Below, in pieces: positions 24,988-32,907 of a stretch of 64,000 nucleotides of DNA (positions are counted from its first letter, which is position 1; each line of letters opens with the position of its first letter). Under the pieces are notes generated by a model that saw only the letters and a program-made list of their open reading frames with translations, had not been told where the DNA came from and did not search any database. The DNA is from Clostridiales bacterium (GTDB lineage Bacteria; Bacillota; Clostridia; Oscillospirales; Acutalibacteraceae). Location of the stretch: assembly GCA_019416455.1 (NCBI GenBank), contig DXXG01000028.1, forward strand, positions 434,001 to 498,000, given 5' to 3'. The position numbers and the translations under genes were made by a program.

Positions 24988-27012
24988 TCAGGGGGTCTTT
25001 ACCCCTGCCTTCTTTGCTCGGGACTTCGTCCCGGTCCCGGCCTTAGCGCCGGCAGTCTTTTTTGGCGCGGCACGCCGCGCCCGCTTAGGGGTCTTTTTCA
25101 CACACTCCAGGAAGAACACGGAGTTGGCCGGCAGCGTCAGGGACACGCTCTGCTCGCAGCCGTGCATGGGCTCATCCTGCGTTTTGATCTCTTTGCCGTT
25201 GGTCACGCCGCCGCCGCCGAATTCCTTGGCGTCGGAGGAGAACACCTCGGCCCACACGCCCCGATAGGGCACGCCGATGCAGTAATTTTCACGCTGCACA
25301 GGCACGAAATTGCACACAGCCACCAGTTCCCGGCCATCCTTTGCCTTACGGCGGAAAGCGATGACGCTCTGCTGATAGTCGTCGTTGGAGATCCATTCAA
25401 AGCCTTCCCAGGAGAAATCGATCTCCCACAGTTCGGGACGGCTGAGATAGAACTGGTTCACCGCCCGGAAGAAGGTCTGGGCCTGCTGGTGCTCAGGGTA
25501 CTGGAGAAGGCCCCACTCCAGTTCTTTTTCGAAGTTCCATTCGTTCTTCTGAGCGAACTCGGTGCCCATGAATTGCAGTTTCTTGCCCGGATGGGCCATC
25601 ATATAGCTGACGAAGCACCGCATCCCGGCAGCTTTCTGCTCGTCGGTGCCAGGCATCTTATTGATGAGGGACCCCTTCCCGTAGACCACCTCGTCATGAG
25701 AGATGGGCAGGATGAAGTTCTCGGAGAAAGCGTAGAAGAAAGAGAATGTCAAGGCGTCGTGGTTGCCGCTGCGGAACAGCGGATCCATGGACATGTACCG
25801 GAGCATATCATTCATCCAGCCCATGTTCCACTTATAGTTGAAGCCCAGGCCGCCCATATAAGTGGGCTTGGAGACCAGCGGCCAGGAGGTGGACTCCTCC
25901 GCGATCATCATGCAGTGAGGCGCCTCGGCAAAAGCCGCCTCATTCAGCGCCTGCAAAAACGCCACAGCTTCCAAGTTTTCCTTTCCGCCGTCCTTGTTGG
26001 GGATCCACTCCCCATCCCGGCGGTTGTAATCGAGATAAAGCATAGACGCCACCGCGTCCACACGCAGACCGTCGATGTGGTATTCCTTCAGCCAGTACAC
26101 CGCGCTGGAAACCAGGAAACTGACCACCTCCGGCTTGCCGTAATCGAACACCAGGGTGCCCCACTCCTTGTGCTCTCCTTTGCGGGGATCCTCATACTCG
26201 TAGCAGGGAGTGCCGTCAAAAGCGGCCAGACCAGCGGCATCGCGGGGGAAGTGGGCCGGGACCCAATCCATGATGACTCCGATCCCCGCCTGGTGGCACC
26301 GGTCCACAAAGCGCATGAAATCTTTGGGTTCGCCGTAACGAGATGTGGGGGCGAAATAACCCATCACCTGGTAGCCCCAAGAGCCGTCGTAAGGATACTC
26401 GGTCAAAGGCATGAACTCGATATGGGTGAATCCCATATCCTTCACATAGGGAATCAGCTCGTCCCCCAGCTTGTCGTAGGAGAACACGCTTCCGTCGGCG
26501 TACTTCCGCCAGGAACCAGCATGGACCTCATAGATGTTCACAGGCTGCTCGTAATGAGGCCGGTCGCATTTCTGCTTGAGCCAGTCCTCATCGTGCCAGT
26601 CATAGCCTTCCAGCTCATACCAGCGGGAAGCGGTGCCGGGACGGGTCTCCGTGTGGCGGGCAAAGGGATCCGCTTTGTAGGTGTCCTCTCCCTGAGCCGT
26701 TTTCACATAGAATTTGTACAGTTCAAAGGGTTGAAAAACAAAATCGGTATATCCTTCCCAAACAGCGTCGTCGATTTTTTTCAAAGGATACTTGGCCTTG
26801 TCCCAGTTGCAGAAATTGCCCACCAAAGAGACCTCTCTGGCGTGGGGAGCCCAAACACGGGCCACCATGCACTCTTTTCCCTGATGGGTGGTCTTGTGCA
26901 GACCCAGATATTCATAAGAGCGGCGATTCGAGCCGTTGCGGAACAGATACAGCGGCAGATTATCCGGCTGCTTGCCAGCGCTGGCATTCTTCAAATTCTT
27001 CTCACGTTCCAT
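24988..27012 (-). CDS. glgB: 1,4-alpha-glucan branching enzyme GlgB with basic C-terminal tail
   Basis: A 674-residue GH13 enzyme that makes alpha-1,6 branches in glycogen. An N-terminal CBM48 domain (YEYLGLHKTTHQGKECMVAR) is followed by the catalytic barrel. The nucleophile region is IDGLRVDAVASMLYLDYNRR, the acid/base glutamate lies in MIAEESTSWPLV and the transition-state histidine-aspartate pair in ISHDEVVYGKG. The last ~38 residues are a lysine-, arginine- and alanine-rich tail (KKTPKRARRAAPKKTAGAK), not part of the normal enzyme. The ATG at 27012 is preceded by AAAAGGAGCG; the upstream in-frame extension would cover the promoter. It is the first gene of the glycogen operon. Confidence 0.94.
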   Translation of the reverse strand: MEREKNLKNASAGKQPDNLPLYLFRNGSNRRSYEYLGLHKTTHQGKECMVARVWAPHAREVSLVGNFCNWDKAKYPLKKIDDAVWEGYTDFVFQPFELYKFYVKTAQGEDTYKADPFARHTETRPGTASRWYELEGYDWHDEDWLKQKCDRPHYEQPVNIYEVHAGSWRKYADGSVFSYDKLGDELIPYVKDMGFTHIEFMPLTEYPYDGSWGYQVMGYFAPTSRYGEPKDFMRFVDRCHQAGIGVIMDWVPAHFPRDAAGLAAFDGTPCYEYEDPRKGEHKEWGTLVFDYGKPEVVSFLVSSAVYWLKEYHIDGLRVDAVASMLYLDYNRRDGEWIPNKDGGKENLEAVAFLQALNEAAFAEAPHCMMIAEESTSWPLVSKPTYMGGLGFNYKWNMGWMNDMLRYMSMDPLFRSGNHDALTFSFFYAFSENFILPISHDEVVYGKGSLINKMPGTDEQKAAGMRCFVSYMMAHPGKKLQFMGTEFAQKNEWNFEKELEWGLLQYPEHQQAQTFFRAVNQFYLSRPELWEIDFSWEGFEWISNDDYQQSVIAFRRKAKDGRELVAVCNFVPVQRENYCIGVPYRGVWAEVFSSDAKEFGGGGVTNGKEIKTQDEPMHGCEQSVSLTLPANSVFFLECVKKTPKRARRAAPKKTAGAKAGTGTKSRAKKAGVKTP

Positions 27013-27058
27013 GATCCGAACGCTCCTTTTTCCCCAAAAAGACGGGTTCTTTATAGAT

Positions 27059-27086
27059 ATCATATCATAATCTAGAAAAATTTCAA
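27059..27086 (-). promoter_or_regulatory. Promoter candidate of the glg operon
   Basis: On the minus strand TTGAAA, a 16-base spacer and TATGAT, ending about 47 bases before the glgB ATG. It places the structured region at 27184-27290 outside the glg leader. Confidence 0.55.
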
Positions 27087-27167
27087 GTAGTTTTTAGTGA
27101 TTCCTTTTAAATCTTAGTAAAATAATTTGCAAACTTTGTCATTCATGAACAAATACGCAGCCTGTTT

Positions 27168-27295
27168 TCTGTATAACACCACACTTGACGTGGCGAAACT
27201 TAGGACGGTTCTTTACCTGGGTGTTCCCCATCAGGTGAAGCGGACAACCCCTGCTTTCTTTCCCCATATATATGTCGCCTTTGTTTCAAGTATGT
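27168..27295. ncRNA. Unidentified structured RNA candidate upstream of glgB
   Basis: The region can fold into a long rod. CTTGA (27184-27188) pairs with TCAAG (27286-27290), GGCGA (27192-27196) with TCGCC (27275-27279), GGTT (27207-27210) with AACC (27246-27249), and CTTTACCTG (27211-27219) with CAGGTGAAG (27232-27240, one mismatch). No open frame covers it, and it lies upstream of the glg promoter, so it is more likely a separate RNA than a riboswitch. The rod with internal loops recalls 6S RNA in general shape only; I do not recognise a family. Either strand is possible because the stems pair on both. Confidence 0.35.
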
Positions 27296-27317
27296 ACTAG
27301 GGATTGTTTTCTCTCAA

Positions 27318-27354
27318 AGAAAAAGCCGTCCCGGGAAAATTTCCCACAGACGGC
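27318..27354 (-). terminator. Second terminator after the 49-residue protein gene
   Basis: On the minus strand GCCGTC and GACGGC enclose an inner GGGAAATTTTCCC palindrome and are followed by TTTTTC. It lies only 12 bases beyond another terminator. Confidence 0.65.
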
Positions 27355-27365
27355 AATGAAAGAAA

Positions 27366-27400
27366 TAAAAAAGCGGCAAGGACAATCCCGCCGCTTTTTA
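27366..27400. terminator. Bidirectional terminator
   Basis: AAAAAAGCGGC pairs with GCCGCTTTTT across a 12-base loop, with T-runs on both strands. It terminates the 49-residue protein gene and could end a plus-strand RNA from the 27168-27295 region. Confidence 0.75.
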
Positions 27401-27412
27401 ACGTTATAACGC

Positions 27413-27562
27413 TTACTGGATGGAGCAATCCAGATAGTGCTCCAACTCCTCGTCATCCTTTTTCCGATCCAGATAGAGCAGCACAGCCGAAACAGCCGCG
27501 ACAACAGCTGCCACAGCGGCGATCATGCCGATGAACAAAGCCAGTTTGCTTCCTCTTTTCAT
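27413..27562 (-). CDS. 49-residue single-pass membrane protein
   Basis: A very short gene. The product starts MKRGSKLALFIGMIAAVAAV and has one alanine/valine-rich membrane helix (about residues 8-31), then a charged tail (LDRKKDDEELEHY) ending CSIQ. A strong GGAGGTG site lies eight bases before the ATG and two terminators follow, so it is very likely a real expressed gene. The positive N-terminus and acidic C-terminal tail resemble small YtxH/holin-like membrane proteins, but no family is certain. Confidence 0.65.
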   Translation of the reverse strand: MKRGSKLALFIGMIAAVAAVVAAVSAVLLYLDRKKDDEELEHYLDCSIQ

Positions 27563-27650
27563 ATAGGAACACCTCCGCGTATTTAGTATTCTATTTGATA
27601 TAGTTAATCATACCCAATCCGAGAAAAAATGTCAACCGAAAAAATGGGCA

Positions 27651-27704
27651 AAAAAACAGCGCAGGGACAATTTTCATGTCCTGCGCGCTGTTTTTGTGAG
27701 TTCC
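27651..27704 (-). terminator. Terminator of rpsT
   Basis: On the minus strand AAAAACAGCGCGCAGGACA pairs with TGTCCCTGCGCTGTTTTTTT (one bulge) and ends in a T-run, 27 bases after the stop codon. Confidence 0.88.
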
Positions 27705-27731
27705 GCGAATATTCCGCAAACGCCGGATGAA

Positions 27732-27992
27732 TCAAGCGCCAGCGTTGAGCTTCTTAGCGAGGGCGGACTTCCTTCTGGCGGCGGTATTCTTGTGAAGGAT
27801 GCCCTTAGCAGCAGCCTGGTCGATCTTCTTGATAGCGACCCGCACGGCAGCAGCCTTGTCCTCAGCACCGTTGGCAATAGCGGCATTGGCCTTCTTGATC
27901 TCCGTCTTCAGCTGAGAATTGATCACTCTGTTCTGCATTGTCTTGGTGGAGATCACCTTCACACGCTTTTTGGCCGATTTGATGTTTGGCAT
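27732..27992 (-). CDS. rpsT: 30S ribosomal protein S20
   Basis: An 86-residue basic protein that binds 16S rRNA early in small-subunit assembly. It starts MPNIKSAKKRVKVISTK and has the family's helical pattern (NRVINSQLKTEIKKA, KNTAARRKSALAKKLN). The ribosome binding site AAAGGAGGTG precedes the ATG. It stands alone with its own promoter at 28030-28058 and a terminator, as is usual for rpsT. Confidence 0.97.
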   Translation of the reverse strand: MPNIKSAKKRVKVISTKTMQNRVINSQLKTEIKKANAAIANGAEDKAAAVRVAIKKIDQAAAKGILHKNTAARRKSALAKKLNAGA

Positions 27993-28029
27993 AAGTCACA
28001 CCTCCTTTATGTTTCATAACGCAGAGAAT

Positions 28030-28058
28030 ATGATAGCACGAGAGCGGCAAAAATGCAA
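28030..28058 (-). promoter_or_regulatory. Promoter of rpsT
   Basis: On the minus strand TTGCAT, a 17-base spacer and TATCAT, about 38 bases before the ATG. Confidence 0.65.
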
Positions 28059-28234
28059 GTTCTTTTTTGATTTTTTGAATTTCAAATTGACATCCTCTCC
28101 CCTATGTTGTAAAATGTTTGGGAATGAGGGTTGCTTTATCCTCTTTGCCGACTCTTTCTTCCCTGTTTAGTAGCAATTTTAGCCCTGCCAAAACGAAATC
28201 CTGCCCCCTTTCAAACTGAATGTTTCATCTATAT

Positions 28235-28309
28235 GCCTCCGTAGTTAAATGGATATAACAAACCCCTCCTAAGGGTTAGTTGTGAGTTCGATTCTCGCCG
28301 GGGGTGCCA
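28235..28309 (+). tRNA. tRNA-Arg (anticodon CCU)
   Basis: A 75-base tRNA with CCA encoded. The acceptor GCCTCCG pairs with CGGGGGT, the D-loop reads TTAAATGGA, the anticodon stem is AACCC/GGGTT with loop CTCCTAA (anticodon CCT), and the T-arm is TTCGATT. The product reads AGG codons. A terminator follows. A TTGACA / TAAAAT pair with 17-base spacing lies about 120 bases upstream at 28087-28115 and may be its promoter. Confidence 0.95.
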
Positions 28310-28316
28310 AAAAATA

Positions 28317-28354
28317 ACGCCGCAAGCCGCTTTTTCGTGGTTTGCGGCGTTTTC
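28317..28354 (+). terminator. Terminator after tRNA-Arg
   Basis: ACGCCGCAA pairs with TTGCGGCGT across a 16-base loop and is followed by TTTC. Confidence 0.8.
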
Positions 28355-28426
28355 TTGTTATCCATTCTTCTGCGCCTGGCAATTTGTTTGGGTAAGATTG
28401 TTTATTCGCCTTTTGCTGCATACCTG

Positions 28427-30316
28427 CTAGTTTTCAAACACTTGTTGAAACACAGTTTTTCGATAGGAAACTCTAATCCAATGATACAACACAATTTGTA
28501 AAACAATCAATATAGCGGTAAATCCTAAAGCAACCGGAATCACAGATACCAGCGCAAACTGTTCGATGAGGAAAATCCCGATCCAAAGATAAACCAGAGC
28601 CAGTCCGAAAGGCACACACAGAATCAAACAAATAAGGCGACTTAATATCATGGAAAGTTCCTTTTTGGAAAGGCCAATTTTCACAATCCCTTTGAACTTT
28701 CTGCATTCAGCATCCAATTCAGAATAGAGGCGGGAATAAATAAAGCTGGCTACCGCGAGAAGAAAGACAAAAGACAGCATCCCGCCAATATACAGCGTCA
28801 GATTGTTCTGAATCTGGCTGCTTCGGTAGTAGCGGTACGCGGATACCACATTGGCTTCTCCTTTTTGCAACGTGGTTTCCAGAGCAGCGAAAACAGCATC
28901 CGGACTTTCACTGTTATTCTCCCAGTTGTCATACGAGAACGCCGTAATGGTTTTCTCTGTCAGTTGAGGTTTTAACGAGGCAAACACATGATCGCTCACC
29001 ACACAAATCCCATTGGTAAAACCGGTTAAAGTAACCACTTTATCGGACTGCCCCTCCACTGACAAGGACAAATAATTGGATTGAAAAAATTTCTCCGTTG
29101 ATGAAGGGACTGTGTTCAATACCTCATCTGCATTACCGGTGACAAGATATACCCCTGTATCTGAAACTGAAACCAGTTCCCTTCCCAAAAAATCCATGAT
29201 CTGGTTGTAGTCCCTTTGCGACATAATGGGGCTGCGGGATTCCACACTGGGATACCACAAACGGACATCCACCGTTTTATACCCTGGGAGGTCTCGCAGT
29301 TCATTTTCAATGACAGCAAGGTCATGGGCTGCATTTGCCTCCTCTGTCCAGGTGTTGTAAGTCATGGCATAGGGCAAGATCTTTTCCGTTTCAGATTTTA
29401 CATTAGTGGACATAGAGAACAGAACAATAACCGCAAAAAAGGCCACCGCATATAGGAGGGCAGAAATCGTCATGCTTTGCGCGTTTGTTTTCAATTTCGC
29501 CCGTTGGTCTCCCATACATAGCAAGCGAACATTGGAGCGGCTTTTCGTCTGAAAAATCAGCCACAGCCGCATCCCAAAGGAAAATAAAAGATAAGTGCCC
29601 AACACAGCATCCACTACCAGAAGGAACGGCAAAAAGAAACTCTCCTGCATGGAATGGGCGAAATCAGAGCTTCCCGCTAACCCCCACAGCAATATGGGAG
29701 TTAAAATCAGGAACGACATCAGAGCAGGAACCAACTTCTGCTGTTTATCATCCTTGGCATCTGCTTTTAGGAGTTTTACAACCTCCTTTTTACGGATGAA
29801 TTTGGGAGTAAAATATGCAATCCCAAAGAACACGAATCCCATCACCACTACTGTTAGCAGTATGGCCTGAACAGGGAAGTAAAAGACAAATTCTGATACC
29901 CCGATCATCCGGTTGGCAATATCAAGCAAAAACTTGGAAAACACCATTCCAAACAGGATGCCGGTGATAATAGATAAAATCCCCACCAACATATTTTCCA
30001 GAAAAACCAAACGGTTGAGCTGTTTCTTGGATGCACCTAAAATGGTAATTAATCCCAACTGACGGCTTCGATTTTTCAGGAAGCATCTCATGGAATAAGA
30101 GATAAAGCAGATAGAAAAGGCCACAGAAACCGCTTCTCCCGCGGCCAGGGTCAGGCCCATGGTGCTATTGGGATCTATCACTGCCAGTGCCGGATGAAAC
30201 GATAGTACACTAAACAGAAAAAAGACAAAAACGGAAAACGCACAGTTGGCAAAGTAATAAATATAGTTTCTCTTATCCCTGCTGATATTTTCCCAAGCGA
30301 ACTCAAATAATGTCAC
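28427..30316 (-). CDS. Bce-type ABC transporter permease (FtsX-like)
   Basis: A 629-residue permease with ten predicted helices and a large extracellular domain between helices 7 and 8, the layout of BceB-type peptide-resistance transporters. FtsX-like regions are seen at FLKNRSRQLGLITILGASKK near the N-terminus and YSELDAECRKFKGIVKIGLS in the C-terminal half. Such permeases act with a BceA ATPase and signal to a BceRS pair to detect and remove cell-wall antibiotics. The GTG at 30316 is chosen because AGGAGG lies eight bases upstream; an earlier GTG overlaps that site. The frame is intact, but all its usual partners next door are damaged. Confidence 0.82.
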   Translation of the reverse strand: MTLFEFAWENISRDKRNYIYYFANCAFSVFVFFLFSVLSFHPALAVIDPNSTMGLTLAAGEAVSVAFSICFISYSMRCFLKNRSRQLGLITILGASKKQLNRLVFLENMLVGILSIITGILFGMVFSKFLLDIANRMIGVSEFVFYFPVQAILLTVVVMGFVFFGIAYFTPKFIRKKEVVKLLKADAKDDKQQKLVPALMSFLILTPILLWGLAGSSDFAHSMQESFFLPFLLVVDAVLGTYLLFSFGMRLWLIFQTKSRSNVRLLCMGDQRAKLKTNAQSMTISALLYAVAFFAVIVLFSMSTNVKSETEKILPYAMTYNTWTEEANAAHDLAVIENELRDLPGYKTVDVRLWYPSVESRSPIMSQRDYNQIMDFLGRELVSVSDTGVYLVTGNADEVLNTVPSSTEKFFQSNYLSLSVEGQSDKVVTLTGFTNGICVVSDHVFASLKPQLTEKTITAFSYDNWENNSESPDAVFAALETTLQKGEANVVSAYRYYRSSQIQNNLTLYIGGMLSFVFLLAVASFIYSRLYSELDAECRKFKGIVKIGLSKKELSMILSRLICLILCVPFGLALVYLWIGIFLIEQFALVSVIPVALGFTAILIVLQIVLYHWIRVSYRKTVFQQVFEN

Positions 30317-31061
30317 GAGGTTCACCTCCTAAAAGGCTCATGGCATCCACAATCTTCTGCTGGAACGCCTGCCGGTTTCCCCCCGAAACAATTTCTTGGT
30401 ACAGCGTTCCGTCTTTAATAATCAGCACTCGCTTACAATAACTTGCCACAAAGGAGTCATGGGTCACCATCAGGATGGTGGACTCATGGGCCTAGTTCAG
30501 CATTTGGAATAATTCCATAACATCTTTTGTAGCTTTGGAATCCAGATTTCCAGTCGGTTCATCCGCCAGCAACAGAGCTGGGTTTGTCACCACAGCACGG
30601 GCGACGGCCACTCTTTGAGCTTGTCCACCTGAAATCTCAAAAGTGCGTTTGGACAAGAGATGCCCGATCCCCAACAGCTCAGCCACAGATTCAGTGTTTT
30701 TTTTCATTTGAGAAGGCGATACACCCTCCAGTGTCAGGGGCAGCATGATATTTTCCCCTACCGTAAGGGTCTGCACTAAATTAAAGTCCTGAAAGACAAA
30801 TCCCTGTACTCTGCGGCGAAAACGCGCAAGCTGACTGTCTTTCATAGTGTGAGGGTCTTCCCCATTAATCGTCACACTGCCGCTGGTGGGATGGTCAATG
30901 GTGGAGATCACATTCAGCAGCGTGCTTTTTCCGCTGCCGGATGGCCCCATAATGGCAACAAACTCCCCTTTTTCCATCTGAAAGTTAATATCGTGCAAAG
31001 CGGTATAGGGAACTTTTCCCTCGTACACCTTCCCCAGATGTTTCGTTTCTAAAATCGGCAT
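30303..31061 (-). pseudogene. Bce-type ABC transporter ATPase with in-frame stop codon
   Basis: The frame begins MPILETKHLGKVYEGKV with GGAGG nine bases upstream of the ATG. Walker A (GPSGSGKST), Q-loop (FVFQDFNL), signature (ISGGQAQRVA) and Walker B (LLLADEPTGNLDS) are intact. A TAG at 30492-30494 then interrupts the frame after FQMLN. Translation beyond it resumes in the same frame with AHESTILMVTHDSFVASYC, containing the H-loop histidine, and continues to TGA at 30303. The stop therefore removes the switch histidine and about 60 residues. One base change from a sense codon explains it. Without suppression the ATPase should be inactive. The end overlaps the permease start by 14 bases, as in intact bceAB pairs. 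Confidence 0.85.
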
Positions 31062-31175
31062 CGTCATGATCCTCCTTGCTTTTCTGTCTCCAGTATACCT
31101 CAAACCCCATATAAGAAAAATCGGGAAAGATTACACAACCTTACAGTTTTGTAATCTTTCCCACTTCTTGTTCCA

Positions 31176-31969
31176 CTACCTTTTTTCAAAGGAAATCTGA
31201 AATTTACTCCCAACACCCACAGTTGAATCCACCTGTATGGAATGCCCAAGATAATCCAGGATCTGCTTGACCATGTAAAGCCCCAACCCCGTAGATTCTC
31301 CTCGAAGGCGGCCATTTTGCCCGGTGAAAAACAAGTCGAAAATCCGGGGAATATCCTCAGGTTGAATCCCGCAGCCACTATCCTCCACACTCAATACAAC
31401 AGTCTCTTGCGTTGTATATGCCCTGACCACGATGGTTTTTCCCGAATCGCTATATTTCAAAGCATTGGTCAAAAACTGGTGCAGTACAAACCGAAGCCAT
31501 TTGGAATCGCTGTACACCATCAAATTCTCCTCAACATCCAGTTTTGGAAAAACCCCTTTCTCGATAAAACTGGATTTCAATTCGTTGATACTGTCCTTTG
31601 CGATCTGCCGCAAAGAAACGCGCTCCACATGGAAATCATTTTGGATAGCGTCCAACTTGTACATATTCAGCACCTGATCCAAATCATATTGGATCCGACC
31701 AGCTGATTGAGATATTTTCTTATAGTCTGCCTGGCATCCGTTCTTTTGGGCGATCAGCCGTATGACAGAAAGGGGTATCTTGAGCTGATGAACCCAACGA
31801 TAATCATCAGCTTATTCTGCTTTCGCTCATCTTTCATGCCGCTTAGTTTCGCAAAATACTGGCGATAAAATACCAGCAGCGCAACAGGAGCGGCAAGAAA
31901 CAACAGGATGATCCATAGGTGGTCCGCCAAGAAAAGCCGGACATGCTTCCAGAGCCGCTTACCGTTCAT
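31176..31969 (-). pseudogene. Bce-type sensor histidine kinase, frameshifted
   Basis: The N-terminal part from the ATG at 31969 reads MNGKRLWKHVRLFLADHLW with one or two membrane helices, and stays in frame to about residue 54. The homologous continuation is in another frame: DDYRWVHQLKIPLSVIRLIA contains the phospho-acceptor histidine, followed by a dimerisation helix and the ATPase domain with LTNALKYSDSG (N-box), EDSGCGIQ and RGESTGLGLYMVK. In that second frame a TAA lies just before the H-box segment, so the two parts are not joined. The short intramembrane-sensing N-terminus and WVHQLK H-box are typical of BceS-type kinases. A frameshift or small deletion near 31790 inactivated the gene. 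Confidence 0.82.
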
Positions 31970-32240
31970 GGCTCACATCTCCTATCCGGTATCCTACGCC
32001 CCGAACCGATTTTACAACGAGACAAGAGCCAACCTGTTCCAGTCTGCGGCGTATTCTGCTGATAGTCACATTGAGAGTGTTTTCTTCCACAAAAGTTTCG
32101 TCATCCCAGATTTCGTTTAAAAGTTCCTCACGGGATGCCACATCGGGATATTTTTCAAAAATGACCCGTAAAACGCCAGCTTCGGTTTTGAAGAACGCAG
32201 GAATCCTGTGTTTCAACAATATTTCTTGACCGCACCGCAC
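31959..32240 (-). pseudogene. Response regulator remnant (winged-helix output domain only)
   Basis: Only the OmpR-type DNA-binding half remains: KTEAGVLRVIFEKYPDVASR, EELLNEIWDDETFVEENTLN and RGVGYRIGDVSHER are the usual winged-helix elements. The ~120-residue receiver domain with the phospho-accepting aspartate is absent, and no receiver sequence is seen upstream. The remnant overlaps the kinase start by 11 bases, as intact Bce-type pairs do. A start at 32240 has no clear ribosome binding site. Confidence 0.8.
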
Positions 32241-32489
32241 AAAATGTCATTTCTTGGGTCGCGCCGAGAAAGTTGGCGCAAGTCTTTCATTTGTCTTTCC
32301 CATTGCGCTGCCCCCGGAAGCGGCTAACGGAATAACGAGCCTATATCACCTGAAACGTCTTCCACTTCCCGGATCTTTCCCGCCCAAAAAAAGGACCGCC
32401 CTGATCCCCCACCTTGCCGACATCAGTAAGGGGATTCTTTCATTGCCAATCAAGATCAGTGCCAGGATCAATATGGAAAAATGGTAGAG

Positions 32490-32730
32490 AATGACAAAAG
32501 CTGACTGGGGGATTTGCCGGCATCATCATTCGCTTTTCTGCCGATGTACTGGCTGACCACCACTGCGCCCCCGGACGCCAACGCTGTAAAATGATAACAA
32601 AAATGGTGTTGAGCTGATTTACCAGTGAAACACCGGATACCGCAGCTTCTCCGGCATAACTGACCATTCGTGTAGCAATCATTTCCACAAGAATCGCCAA
32701 AATCCGCTCTAAAAACAGGGAATAATCATG
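32490..32730 (-). pseudogene. MATE-family efflux transporter remnant
   Basis: On the minus strand a segment reads MVSYAGEAAVSGVSLVNQLN and continues IFVIIL in one frame. After a frameshift near 32583 it continues ALASGGAVVVSQYIGRKAND in another. Together these match the early helices of MATE/NorM transporters (LGEAAVSGVSLV ... ALATGGAVVVSQY). Both ends of the transporter are missing. The 32241-32907 stretch holds no other gene; the remaining sequence is degenerate. Confidence 0.65.
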
Positions 32731-32907
32731 GCTTTTTTTCGTTTGAAATTTGGACCTCTTGTTCAGTAGCAAATGTGTGTAACCAGTGCCTCGTCCAATA
32801 TGGTATTGACTGCGTTCAATTAAAATCCATACTGCAAAAAAGAACGTCCCAGCCTTTCGCTGAGACGTTCTTTTTAAAGAAGCAGATATTTATCTAGTAA
32901 AGTGATA

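Noticed and set aside
27100..27300. Known riboswitch in the glgB leader
   Set aside because: None of the TPP, SAM, lysine, cobalamin, THF, ZTP, c-di-GMP, c-di-AMP or guanidine consensus elements is present, and the likely glg promoter lies downstream of the structure.
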